A stretch of 64,000 nt of DNA from Lactococcus lactis (lineage in GTDB: Bacteria > Bacillota > Bacilli > Lactobacillales > Streptococcaceae), in the NCBI RefSeq assembly GCF_029023865.1, contig NZ_CP118969.1, positions 434,001 to 498,000 on the forward strand, read 5' to 3'. Position 1 is the first letter of the stretch. Each line of letters starts with the position of its first letter. Under the pieces are notes generated by a model. That model saw only the letters and a list, made by a program, of their open reading frames with translations, was not told where the DNA came from and searched no databases. Positions 8,559 through 15,842 of this stretch are shown here, piece by piece. The translations under genes were made by a program, and so were the position numbers.

Positions 8559-8587
8559 ATTATAGTACAAACAACAAAACTTGTCAA
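8559..8587 (-). promoter_or_regulatory. Consensus cI promoter (leaderless)
   Basis: On the minus strand TTGACA (8587-8582), exactly 17 bases, TATAAT (8564-8559). The cI ATG begins six bases later. Both boxes match the sigma-A consensus; the -35 lies inside the repressor site at 8578-8592. Confidence 0.85.
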
Positions 8588-8615
8588 TTTGGAAAGTTTT
8601 AACTTGACAAATTGG
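8578..8615. promoter_or_regulatory. Repressor operators O1 and O2
   Basis: Two direct copies of a pseudo-palindrome 23 bases apart: AACTTGTCAATTTGG (8578-8592) and AACTTGACAAATTGG (8601-8615), 13 of 15 identical. Each covers the -35 box of one divergent promoter, so occupancy of O1 would shut off cI and of O2 the early promoter. Confidence 0.7.
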
Positions 8616-8632
8616 ACAGTTAAGGTTATAAT
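8604..8632 (+). promoter_or_regulatory. Consensus early rightward promoter
   Basis: TTGACA (8604-8609), 17 bases, TATAAT (8627-8632). A perfect consensus promoter divergent from the cI promoter; predicted start near 8639. Confidence 0.85.
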
Positions 8633-8639
8633 TAAGTCA

Positions 8640-8766
8640 TAAAGTCAAACAAGCGAACAATCATGGAGCATTCAGTACGGCAGACGTAACGGGCTCAAAT
8701 GACGGTACACGACGTATCCACCGCGACGTAAGTAGCAAGTTTGGCAAATAAAAAGCCCTTGCAGGC
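8640..8766. other. GC-richer leader in place of a cro gene
   Basis: The first 130 bases of the early transcript have no substantial reading frame (only 8- and 10-codon frames without ribosome sites), although a cro-like gene is usual here. The segment is visibly GC-richer than its surroundings and repeats GACGTA three times (about 8685, 8710, 8726). It could be a structured leader or the remnant of an insertion. Confidence 0.4.
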
Positions 8767-8780
8767 AAATGGAGGTTCTA

Positions 8781-8951
8781 ATGGAACAAGTAGTTACGCA
8801 TTACAGAGAAACTATTCAGCAGCATAGTGTTGAGTGGTACAAAAAACAACTGTTAAAAGATTTTTCTGTTCAATTTATCAAAGACTCTTTATTACCTCAG
8901 TTATTTGAATGGTCAAATGCTTATAAAGCAGCAGTTGAACTGACAAAATAA
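8781..8951 (+). CDS. Small early phage protein
   Basis: 56 residues, no recognised family, mixed charged/aromatic (MEQVVTHYRETIQQHSVEWYKK...). First gene of the rightward early transcript. ATG 8781 is preferred over the in-frame ATG 8769 because GGAGG sits five bases before it. A GCCCC-AAA-GGGGC hairpin follows the stop (8955-8967). Confidence 0.6.
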   Translation: MEQVVTHYRETIQQHSVEWYKKQLLKDFSVQFIKDSLLPQLFEWSNAYKAAVELTK

Positions 8952-8980
8952 AAAGCCCCAAAGGGGCGGAAAGGACTAGA

Positions 8981-9139
8981 ATGTATTATCAAATATCAAT
9001 CATTATTCTTTTCTCAATCATAACAGGACTTTTATCGTACATTGCTTCAAGTTATTACGCTGATAAGCAATCGAAGAAAATGAGCAAGTTAATTGAAGAA
9101 AAATTCAAAGAAACAGAAAAAAGGATTAAAGACAATTAA
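8981..9139 (+). CDS. 52-residue membrane protein with coiled-coil tail
   Basis: MYYQISIIILFSIITGLLSY begins it: one membrane helix (about residues 5-27) then a Lys/Glu-rich amphipathic tail. GGAAAGGA lies nine bases before ATG. The stop overlaps by four bases the stop of the opposite gene at 9136-9468, whose product has the same design and a closely similar helix (ITGLLAYLGSTY versus ITGLLSYIASSY). Function unknown; small membrane proteins at this prophage position are sometimes superinfection-exclusion factors, which is only inference here. Confidence 0.6.
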   Translation: MYYQISIIILFSIITGLLSYIASSYYADKQSKKMSKLIEEKFKETEKRIKDN

Positions 9140-9468
9140 CCAAATGGGTTTTTCATTTTCGCGATTTGCTGAGGGGTTTTTCCTTTAAACGCTTTGCCTA
9201 AGATGTCTTTGGCAATATCAGTTCCTATATTTGCTACTTGACTATCATATTCAGACTTAGCTTGGAGTTCATACTGTAATTTAAGCATTTCTACTTCATG
9301 TTTATGTTTAGTTTCTATCTCTGTCAATCGTTGTTCAAGTTCTCTATTTTTGAGTTCAAGCTCTTCAGATTTCGCCTGATATTCTTTCTTGGTTTTATAA
9401 GTGGAACCAAGATATGCAAGAAGTCCAGTAATTATAGCTGGAATAAATGAAATGAGTAAAGTCGTCAT
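9136..9468 (-). CDS. Membrane-anchored coiled-coil protein, leftward extra gene
   Basis: 110 residues: one N-terminal membrane helix (MTTLLISFIPAIITGLLAYL), a long charged coiled coil (about 28-75, heptad-like ELELKNRELEQRLTEIE) and a C-terminal part with KAFKGKTPQQIAKMKNPFG. ATG 9468 has CGGAGAAA upstream; a longer in-frame start at 9492 is unlikely because the -10 box (TGATATAAT, 9500-9492 minus) overlaps it. Opposite to the early genes and with its own promoter, so probably expressed in the lysogen. Confidence 0.65.
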   Translation of the reverse strand: MTTLLISFIPAIITGLLAYLGSTYKTKKEYQAKSEELELKNRELEQRLTEIETKHKHEVEMLKLQYELQAKSEYDSQVANIGTDIAKDILGKAFKGKTPQQIAKMKNPFG

Positions 9469-9494
9469 AAAAATTTCTCCGTTTTCTTTCAATT

Positions 9495-9535
9495 ATATCA
9501 TTTCTTAGCGGAGATATAAATTAGAGAAATGATAT
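9495..9535. promoter_or_regulatory. Perfect 11-base inverted repeat at a divergent promoter region
   Basis: ATATCATTTCT (9495-9505) and AGAAATGATAT (9525-9535) flank a 19-base spacer. The left arm contains the -10 of the leftward gene and the right arm lies 30 bases before the HTH gene at 9565. A likely operator, perhaps for that HTH protein. Confidence 0.5.
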
Positions 9536-9564
9536 TAAAAATACACACACAGAAAGGAGCCAGT

Positions 9565-9807
9565 ATGGCAGAGAAAAAAACTTATGAGCCACTAGATGAC
9601 TTATTAGACTCTTCAGGACTGAAGTATAAAGTTATCGCAAAAAAAATTAACGTTCCCTATACAACATTTTATAAGTGGCGTATCAACCCATCTAGAATAG
9701 ATGCTGTTTCAGCAGCGAACATTGCAGAGGTTATTGGAGTAGATTTAACCGATGTTATTTTCGTGCTGAAAAATTTTAATCAAAAACTTGACAAATTGGC
9801 TAGTTAG
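9565..9807 (+). CDS. Small HTH DNA-binding protein (Cro-like)
   Basis: 80 residues with a Cro/C1-type helix-turn-helix (YKVIAKKINVPYTTFYKWR, about residues 21-39) and a second helical half. ATG 9565 has AGAAAGGAGCC upstream. Likely the Cro analogue, displaced about 930 bases from the early promoter by three small genes. A third copy of the repressor operator lies inside its 3' end. Confidence 0.65.
   Translation: MAEKKTYEPLDDLLDSSGLKYKVIAKKINVPYTTFYKWRINPSRIDAVSAANIAEVIGVDLTDVIFVLKNFNQKLDKLAS
9785..9799. promoter_or_regulatory. Distal repressor operator O3
   Basis: AACTTGACAAATTGG is identical over 15 bases to operator O2 at 8601-8615, 1.18 kb away, inside the end of the HTH gene. A distal operator of this kind would allow looping or cooperative repression. 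Confidence 0.6.
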
Positions 9808-9820
9808 AAAGGATTCAAAA

Positions 9821-9961
9821 ATGAACGAATTAATAAAAATTTTGTCAAAAGAAAATGATGAACAAGAAGTAACGGTTAAATCTTCGCTTATCGAAGCAAA
9901 TGAATTAATTAAAGCGGTCTTCTCGGATTATGGAATTCAAAATGAAGACGGAGAACATTAA
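9821..9961 (+). CDS. Small acidic early phage protein
   Basis: 46 residues, acidic (MNELIKILSKENDEQEVTVK...), no family recognised. AGAAAGGA lies seven bases before ATG. Its TAA directly abuts the ATG of the nuclease gene, so the two are coupled. Confidence 0.6.
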   Translation: MNELIKILSKENDEQEVTVKSSLIEANELIKAVFSDYGIQNEDGEH

Positions 9962-10768
9962 ATGACCGAAGAAAAACCAAGATTTAGTTTTTCTGATATT
10001 AGAACTTTTCAGGAATGTCCTTTTAGATTAAGGGAAAGAAAAGCAAAAAGGTACGCTGAATCTCCTACAGAAGCCATGCTAGTTGGCCTTTATGCTCATG
10101 CAATGCTTGAGGGAGATAAAAGTACTGATGACTTTGTTCAAGAGCACTCTGTGGATATGATGGGCAATCTAGGCAAGAAGAATCAAGCTATTAAAAAAGT
10201 TTTTAAAGATATTGTGATGGCAGTCAATGAAGTGAAAAAAACTGAAACTTATCAGTCTTTCGATACTTTACATACTCATAAAGAACTTTACATCAGAGCA
10301 GATTATGATGATTTTGTGATTAGTGGAAGAATTGATGTCTTAAGGTTTGACCACGAAAATAAGATCATTGAAATAATTGACTGGAAAACGGCCGCAAGTT
10401 TTGAAGATGTGTTTGATAAAAATATCAGAGCTTATTTGGAATGGTACAGCCATTATAGAGAACAACTAGCTTTATACGCATGGTTAGTTGCTCAAGAATT
10501 CTCTGATTATACGAAACTAGATTATACAGTGGTAGGAAAAATTGTAGGTTTTACCAAGAAACTTCCAGTAAACATTAAGACGATTACGATGGATTTTGGA
10601 AAACTTGCTGATATTTCGGATAAAATTCTTGTTCAAACTGTGTTATCTGAGTTGGATAACATCGCTCATAATATTGAGCATGAGGGAATGGATGGATACT
10701 TTTGTCATAATTGCGACTGCTGTATCCAAAACAAAAAATACGAAGAATTAGAGGTAGAAGTATGGTAA
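9962..10768 (+). CDS. PD-(D/E)XK nuclease, RecB/Cas4-like
   Basis: 268 residues. SFSDIRTFQECPFRLRE near the N-terminus is the usual RecB-like opening; the catalytic core is seen as GRIDVLRFDHENKIIEIIDWKTA (Asp, then Asp-Trp-Lys). Four C-terminal cysteines (CHNCDCC) may bind a metal cluster or zinc, as in related exonucleases. Next to a Sak4-like ATPase this is likely the exonuclease partner of a phage recombination pair. Stop overlaps the next start (ATGGTAATG). Confidence 0.8.
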   Translation: MTEEKPRFSFSDIRTFQECPFRLRERKAKRYAESPTEAMLVGLYAHAMLEGDKSTDDFVQEHSVDMMGNLGKKNQAIKKVFKDIVMAVNEVKKTETYQSFDTLHTHKELYIRADYDDFVISGRIDVLRFDHENKIIEIIDWKTAASFEDVFDKNIRAYLEWYSHYREQLALYAWLVAQEFSDYTKLDYTVVGKIVGFTKKLPVNIKTITMDFGKLADISDKILVQTVLSELDNIAHNIEHEGMDGYFCHNCDCCIQNKKYEELEVEVW

Positions 10769-11658
10769 TGCAAATTAAACCCGGTGGAGCAAGGAGCCCT
10801 AAGTTAAATAGAATTTTAATTTCAGGCGGAGGGGGTTCCGGTAAAACAACTTTAGCTGCTAAGTTTGCAACGAGTCCAGACCGTGCGTTATTCATAAGTA
10901 CGGATGGAAATGCAAGCCGACAAGGATATCGTGCTATAGATTTTGAATTTCCTAATACTGCTGAACAAATTATTTCTAATTTCATTCAGGCATTAAACTT
11001 AGCTGAACAAGATACTAAAAATTGGGATGTTTTAGTGATTGACTTGATTGAAGATTTTGACGAACGAGCACAAACATTACTCAGAAGTGATATTGGTTCT
11101 AGGCAAGCGATGCGTGCTTGGGGTAAAATAAATGCTTTGTACAAAGATATGCAAAGTTTAATGATGAGTAAATTCAGAGATAAAACAATTGTTTTACTTA
11201 GCAGAGATATTGAAGAAGTTGACCAAAAAACAGGGGAAATAACAGGATATAAACCTGCATTACGCAAAGCATTGAAAAACCTTGTTTTAAAAGACCAAGA
11301 TGTTGAAATTAGATCTTACTTTGATAAGAATAACAAGCGTCAATTTGACATTTCTAATCTTCGTTATGAAGAAATGAAGAGTTCGCTGCAAAAGATAATT
11401 AATAAACCTTTAGAGCTTCCTCATGATTCAGAGCAAGAAGAAAAAGCTAATAAATTAAAAGCACAATATGATAAAGCTTTTGCGGCTGCAGCATCTCATA
11501 ATGCGAGTGATAAAGATATTGAGTATTGGAAAAATATGGAACCGTCAGAAGCGATTATGTCTATTGCCGATTGGATTCGAATTAAAAAATCCGCTCAGAC
11601 AGTCGTTGATGAAGAAGAACCAATTATGGATGAATTATTTCTAGTAGGTCAAAACTAA
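10762..11658 (+). CDS. Sak4-like P-loop ATPase (phage recombinase)
   Basis: 298 residues. Walker A is GGGGSGKTTLA near residues 19-29; the Walker B strand is VLVIDLIEDFD near 82-92. The RecA-like fold with an N-terminal basic stretch and Ala/Lys-rich C-terminal helical part matches the phage nucleotide-binding / Sak4 group, which anneals single strands with SSB. GAGGTAG precedes ATG 10762. Partner of the upstream nuclease. Confidence 0.75.
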   Translation: MVMQIKPGGARSPKLNRILISGGGGSGKTTLAAKFATSPDRALFISTDGNASRQGYRAIDFEFPNTAEQIISNFIQALNLAEQDTKNWDVLVIDLIEDFDERAQTLLRSDIGSRQAMRAWGKINALYKDMQSLMMSKFRDKTIVLLSRDIEEVDQKTGEITGYKPALRKALKNLVLKDQDVEIRSYFDKNNKRQFDISNLRYEEMKSSLQKIINKPLELPHDSEQEEKANKLKAQYDKAFAAAASHNASDKDIEYWKNMEPSEAIMSIADWIRIKKSAQTVVDEEEPIMDELFLVGQN

Positions 11659-11670
11659 ACCTATGAGCAA

Positions 11671-11837
11671 ACTGCAGTCCTCACTAATCCTGAGCAGTAG
11701 AATTAGAAATAATTCAACTTTAAGCAAAACCATCTTGGGCGGTGGTTTCGTATTTAGTCAAAGCTGGAGGGTGGCGGAACGAGCCGTAAAGTCAATGAGT
11801 ATTTAGTGTTTACACATAACCACTCATCGCCAGCTTT
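11671..11837 (+). other. Non-coding segment rich in nested hairpins
   Basis: The 227 bases between the ATPase and replisome organizer genes have no gene but several stems: ACTGC/GCAGT with inner CTCA/TGAG (11671-11698); AAACCATC/GGTGGTTT (11727-11748); and a branched element closed by AAAGCTGG (11760-11767) and CCAGCTTT (11830-11837) that contains ATGAGT/ACTCAT with an inner GTG-TTTA-CAC hairpin, and a CGG/CCG hairpin. A structured RNA, leader or replication-control element is likely. Confidence 0.5.
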
Positions 11838-11885
11838 TAATTTTAAATAAAAAAATAGATATAAATATAGAAGAAAGGAGATCGA

Positions 11886-12689
11886 ATGGTTGAAATTAGT
11901 TGGATTAAATTGAGCGTTAATATTTTTGATGATGAAAAAATGAAATTGATTGATGAGATGCCAGAAAATGATGCGATCTTTAGAATATGGGTTTACTTGC
12001 TTAGTTTGGCGGGAAAAACAAATGATTCTGGGCTTGTCTATTTAAGTAATCATATTCCATATACTGATGAAATGATTTCTGCTTTGTGTAATAGGCCTGT
12101 TTCTACTGTAAGATTGGCTCTTAAAACATTCAGAGATTTTGGTTTAATCGAAATTTACAATGATAATCTCATTAGTATAAGTAACTGGGAAAAGCATCAA
12201 AATATTGATGGAATGGATAAAATTCGAGAGCAGAATAGGATAAGAAAGCAGGCACAGCGCGAAAGGCAAGCTTTGTTAAGTGGTCACGTGACGTCACGTG
12301 ACAGTCACGCAACAGAAGAAGATAAGAATAAGAGTAAGAATAAGAAAAAGAATAATAATACTATGTCAGATAAATCTGACGATGTTATTCCATATTCTGA
12401 AATTATTTCTTACTTGAATGAAAAAACAGGGCGAAGTTTTAGAACTACTGAAGCTCACAAACGTTTTATCAAAGCGAGGTGGAATGAGGATTATAAACTA
12501 GATGACTTTAAGAAGGTCGTTGATAATAAAGTTGCTGACTGGACAGGCAAAACAATAAATGGTCAACCAGCAGAAAAATACTTACAACCTTCAACGTTGT
12601 TCGGAACGAAGTTTGATAATTACCTTAATCAGACACCAATGCGCCAAGAACAAGCACAGCCTTATGATGATCTTGGATTGCCATTTTAG
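11886..12689 (+). CDS. Phage replisome organizer
   Basis: 267 residues. The N-terminal 120 residues are the winged-helix domain of phage replisome organizers (WIKLSVNIFDDEKMKLIDEMPE...FRIWVYLLSLAGKTNDSG). A Lys/Asn/Asp-rich linker (about 150-168) leads to a C-terminal domain (YLNEKTGRSFRTTEAHKRFIKAR...). It binds the origin, melts it and recruits the loader encoded next. The origin repeats lie inside the gene. AAAGGAGATCG precedes ATG. Confidence 0.88.
   Translation: MVEISWIKLSVNIFDDEKMKLIDEMPENDAIFRIWVYLLSLAGKTNDSGLVYLSNHIPYTDEMISALCNRPVSTVRLALKTFRDFGLIEIYNDNLISISNWEKHQNIDGMDKIREQNRIRKQAQRERQALLSGHVTSRDSHATEEDKNKSKNKKKNNNTMSDKSDDVIPYSEIISYLNEKTGRSFRTTEAHKRFIKARWNEDYKLDDFKKVVDNKVADWTGKTINGQPAEKYLQPSTLFGTKFDNYLNQTPMRQEQAQPYDDLGLPF
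12283..12313. other. Probable phage replication origin (iterons)
   Basis: Two abutting palindromes GTCACGTGAC (12283-12292, 12293-12302) and a third variant GTCACGCAAC (12304-12313), followed by about 45 bases of A/G/T-only sequence (12320-12365) that could melt. Origins inside the replisome-organizer gene are known in P335 phages. Confidence 0.65.
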
Positions 12690-12698
12690 GAGGAAAAA

Positions 12699-13589
12699 AT
12701 GGAAAGTATCGGAGATGTTATTGGAAAATTTGTTGATATGAATAAATTTAATGCAATGACTGATAAAGTTATCGCTCGTCCAGAAATAGAAAAATTCATT
12801 TCGGATAATAAGATGACTAGCGATGAAGTTTCAAAAAGTTATTCTAAATTCTACGAATATCTTAAAGAGAAAAATAAATTTGATAATAACGAAAAAACAG
12901 CATTGAGTGGACATGAACCTTTTTTGATTATGAACTGTGGTTATGCCGATGTTGTCTATCGTGAGACTGAAGAAGTGATTAAACGTAGGAAAAAAGCTGA
13001 GTTTGTCAAAAGGCTTAATCGCAATAGCATTGTGAGAGATATGACAATAAAAAAAGCAAGTTTTGAAAATTTTAATGCAGTAACTGACGAAGAAAAGAGA
13101 GCTTTGGCGTTCGCAAAAGAAGTATCTGAATATTATTATACTGGCGGTGAGGGAAATACTGTAGTAAGCGGGCCAGCAGGAACAGGGAAAAGTCACCTAG
13201 CCATGAGCATCTTAAAAGATTGTTTACAGCATACTGATTTAACCGTTATTTTTGCAAGTTGGTCAGAGGTTCTTCACTTAATCAAAGATAGTTTTGATAA
13301 TAAAGACAGCTTTTATTCAACTGAATACTTCATGGAAGTTTTTAGAAATACTGACTTATTAGTTATTGATGATATTGGAAGCGAGAAAATAACAGAATGG
13401 TCGATGTCTTTACTGACAGAAGTTTTGGATGCAAGGACTAAGACTATTATTACCACTAATCTAAAAAGTGATGAAATAAGAAAAAAATATCATAACAGGA
13501 CATATAGCCGTTTGTTCAGAGGTATTGGAAAAAAAGCATTCAATTTTGAAAATATTAAAGATAAGCGTGTTAGTCAGTTGCCATTCTAG
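12699..13589 (+). CDS. DnaC/IstB-like helicase loader
   Basis: 296 residues. AAA+ ATPase with Walker A GPAGTGKSHLAM near residues 158-169 and Walker B LLVIDDIGSE near 219-228, and sensor-like TIITTNLK near 250. It would load the host replicative helicase at the melted origin. Sits nine bases after the replisome organizer with AGGAGGAAAAA before ATG. Confidence 0.88.
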   Translation: MESIGDVIGKFVDMNKFNAMTDKVIARPEIEKFISDNKMTSDEVSKSYSKFYEYLKEKNKFDNNEKTALSGHEPFLIMNCGYADVVYRETEEVIKRRKKAEFVKRLNRNSIVRDMTIKKASFENFNAVTDEEKRALAFAKEVSEYYYTGGEGNTVVSGPAGTGKSHLAMSILKDCLQHTDLTVIFASWSEVLHLIKDSFDNKDSFYSTEYFMEVFRNTDLLVIDDIGSEKITEWSMSLLTEVLDARTKTIITTNLKSDEIRKKYHNRTYSRLFRGIGKKAFNFENIKDKRVSQLPF

Positions 13590-13597
13590 GAGAAGCA

Positions 13598-13762
13598 ATG
13601 AAAACAATAACCATTGAGCAGTGGGAAAACGAACATTACCCACTCGGAAGAATTAAAAAGCAGAAGCTTGCAGAGAAATCTGAGCATGAGATTATTTTTA
13701 TTCTTAATCGCATGGCTCAGATGCCTGCAATTGTTAGATTTGGAGAAGCAAGTGAAGTTTGA
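13598..13762 (+). CDS. Small phage protein upstream of rusA
   Basis: 54 residues (MKTITIEQWENEHYPLGRIKKQ...), no family recognised. TAGGAGAAGCA before ATG; the stop overlaps the GTG start of the RusA gene (GTGAAGTTTGA), giving translational coupling. Confidence 0.65.
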   Translation: MKTITIEQWENEHYPLGRIKKQKLAEKSEHEIIFILNRMAQMPAIVRFGEASEV

Positions 13763-14162
13763 ATTTAACTTTCTCAGAAAAGAAATGATAAATGAGAATG
13801 ATAATAAAGGCACAACTTATGGTTCAAGAATTGCTGCCAATAACACCAAACAGCGTTTAAGACGGATTGCATGTCGAACAGCCCATGAATGGCTAGACCA
13901 ATCAGAAGAAGTATTTGAGCAATTCCATGAGAAGCACCGTTGTGATGTGTACGTTGTGATTTATCCACCTAAACGCTTTAAATATGATCCACCAAATTAT
14001 GAACCAACATCAAAAGCATTAATTGATGGACTGACAGATGCTGGAATTTGGAATGATGATAATTACAATGTTATTCGCAGAACAAGTTTTGAACATGGCG
14101 GACTTTCTGGAGATACAAAGATGTGGAAAGTTGAGTTAGTAGTGAAAGAACTGACAGAATAG
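13752..14162 (+). CDS. rusA: RusA-family Holliday junction resolvase
   Basis: 136 residues. RusA resolves Holliday junctions by paired nicks. The metal-binding signature is visible as KYDPPNYEPTSKALIDGLTDAGIWNDDNYN (Asp residues near 80, 93, 97, 102-103 of the mature frame), followed by the strand I-R-R-T-S-F-E. GTG 13752 is the preferred start: GGAGAAG lies six bases upstream and the upstream frame matches no RusA N-terminus. Confidence 0.85.
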   Translation: MKFEFNFLRKEMINENDNKGTTYGSRIAANNTKQRLRRIACRTAHEWLDQSEEVFEQFHEKHRCDVYVVIYPPKRFKYDPPNYEPTSKALIDGLTDAGIWNDDNYNVIRRTSFEHGGLSGDTKMWKVELVVKELTE

Positions 14163-14269
14163 CATTTAATCATGAAAATTACGGTTACATTGAGCGCTTA
14201 AACTGTTTCACGGATAATTTATCACGAATAAGCTAAAAGCACTTAGAAGCTAAAATATGAGGTAGTAAT

Positions 14270-14476
14270 ATGTTCAGCAAAAATGAAATAAGGCGTGGAG
14301 ATAAAATATGCTTCCGCGACACAAAATTCTTAAAAGTTATCGAAGTTACTGACAAATACATAACGGTTGAAAAAGACCAGTTCACTAAAAAATCAGTTAA
14401 GCGTGATGATTTTAGAATTGTAAAAATAAATGGAAGATACCATGCATGTGAACTCTTTGACAGAGTTGTGAAGTGA
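14270..14476 (+). CDS. Small phage protein
   Basis: 68 residues with an SH3-like feel (RGDKICFRDTKFLKVIEVTDKYITVEK), no family assigned. GAGGTAGTA before ATG. First of a close-packed run of small early genes. The 107 bases before it hold no gene. Confidence 0.6.
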   Translation: MFSKNEIRRGDKICFRDTKFLKVIEVTDKYITVEKDQFTKKSVKRDDFRIVKINGRYHACELFDRVVK

Positions 14477-14484
14477 GGGATGAG

Positions 14485-14691
14485 ATGAAATATAAATTTA
14501 AAGGATATCACTGGGTTAATCAACAAGGCTGTCTAGTATTCCCAGAGCCTAAACGAGTTGCGATTTATACCGAAGACAGTTTTGATTCACTTGAAGAAGC
14601 TAAAGCAGAATGGATAAAAGACCCATGGATTGAAGATGGAGATATCTGTATTTTAGCAACCGAGATTATAAAGGGGGACTGGGACAGATGA
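14485..14691 (+). CDS. Small phage protein
   Basis: 68 residues (MKYKFKGYHWVNQQGCLVFPEPKRVA...), unknown function. ATG 14485 chosen because GAGGGATGAG precedes it; a GTG four codons upstream overlaps the previous stop. Ends with an ATGA overlap to the next gene. Confidence 0.55.
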   Translation: MKYKFKGYHWVNQQGCLVFPEPKRVAIYTEDSFDSLEEAKAEWIKDPWIEDGDICILATEIIKGDWDR

Positions 14692-14894
14692 CAGTTGAAA
14701 GTTTACTAAAAAAATTAGATGCCGGCACAAATATGATTTTAAAAGATACTCATGATAGAACACTCATTAATTTTATTTACAGGGGCCACACTGAGATGTT
14801 TGATTCTGCATTTCTTAATCGAGAAGTAAACATTTTCAGAACAAATTGTAGTGGCACGGTAATTGTTAACTTGGAGGACACGAAAAATGACTAA
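14688..14894 (+). CDS. Small phage protein
   Basis: 68 residues, unknown. ATGA overlap with the previous gene and overlap with the following start; AAGGGGGA precedes ATG. Part of the early small-gene operon. Confidence 0.6.
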   Translation: MTVESLLKKLDAGTNMILKDTHDRTLINFIYRGHTEMFDSAFLNREVNIFRTNCSGTVIVNLEDTKND

Positions 14895-15408
14895 GTTTGA
14901 AGAAGAAGTAAGTAATTTACCAGTTTCTATAATTACAAATTATGGAGATTACTGGAATAAAGCTCAACTACTAACGGTATTCAAAGATTGGCAACCACAG
15001 CAAGCCCTGCCAGTCGTGCCTGAGTTTGTGGCTGAGTGGATAGAAATATTAAAAACTAAAGGCCTTAAACCACTAAAAAATCCAGAAACATACGGAGAAA
15101 CTGGCTTTACAGAAGAAAAACTACAAAATATTGTATTTTGGATTTCTGAACACCAAGAAGATTATTTGCGTGCATGGCTAGACGGCTACACAGTCGAAAA
15201 ACCGCAGCTGTTCTATATTGAATTACCAAAAGTTTTTGGATTAAGCGATTCAACCAGCGATTCAACCTTCGTATCAAAAGCGGAAAGTGGAATAATCTCA
15301 GAATTTACAAAAGGAAAAGTTTATGCATTAAAATTAACAGAACAAGAAATCAAGTCAATTGATGAGCGTTACTGGCAGTTTGCTGTGCCTGTGGAGGACG
15401 GAGAATGA
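14887..15408 (+). CDS. DUF1642 phage protein
   Basis: 173 residues. The region VPEFVAEWIEILKTKGL, ...LRAWLDGYTVEKPQLFYIELP and the ending YWQFAVPVEDGE match the DUF1642 pattern common in lactococcal and streptococcal phages. Function unknown. ATG 14887 has TTGGAGG upstream. Overlaps the dUTPase start. Confidence 0.75.
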   Translation: MTKFEEEVSNLPVSIITNYGDYWNKAQLLTVFKDWQPQQALPVVPEFVAEWIEILKTKGLKPLKNPETYGETGFTEEKLQNIVFWISEHQEDYLRAWLDGYTVEKPQLFYIELPKVFGLSDSTSDSTFVSKAESGIISEFTKGKVYALKLTEQEIKSIDERYWQFAVPVEDGE

Positions 15409-15824
15409 CAAGAGAATTTAAAACACTAAACGGAAATGCGACTATTCCAGAACGAGCGACAGAACATAGCGCAGGATATGACATTTCAGCAAGTGAAACA
15501 GTTACGATTCAACCTGATGAAATTAAAATGGTAAGCACTGGGCTAGCTGTTCAACTTGGTGATGATGAAGTATTGAAATTATACGACCGTTCAAGTAATC
15601 CAGTTAAGCGTGGCATTGCATTGATTAATTCAGTAGGAATTATCGATTCAGATTACTATCCGCAAGAATTTAAAGGCTTATTTATGAACATCTCAAAAGA
15701 GCCTGTAACCATTTCTAAAGGTCAAAGAATAATGCAAGGGGTATTTGTCAAATACCTTACAACAGACGATGACAACGCAAATGGAAAGCGTACAGGTGGT
15801 TTTGGCTCAACTGATAAGCATTAA
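15405..15824 (+). CDS. dut: dUTP diphosphatase
   Basis: 139 residues, trimeric dUTPase. All five motifs are present: AGYDISA (1), DRSS (2), SVGIIDSDYYPQEFKG (3, with catalytic Asp and Tyr), SKGQRIMQGVF (4) and the C-terminal RTGGFGST (5). It hydrolyses dUTP to dUMP and pyrophosphate, limiting uracil in phage DNA. ATGA overlap with the DUF1642 gene. Confidence 0.95.
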   Translation: MTREFKTLNGNATIPERATEHSAGYDISASETVTIQPDEIKMVSTGLAVQLGDDEVLKLYDRSSNPVKRGIALINSVGIIDSDYYPQEFKGLFMNISKEPVTISKGQRIMQGVFVKYLTTDDDNANGKRTGGFGSTDKH

Positions 15825-15842
15825 AAGCTAGAAAGCTAGTAA

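Noticed and set aside
12831-13196. Antisense gene in the helicase loader
   Set aside because: Mirror frame of an obvious AAA+ gene, no ribosome site, composition typical of shadow frames.
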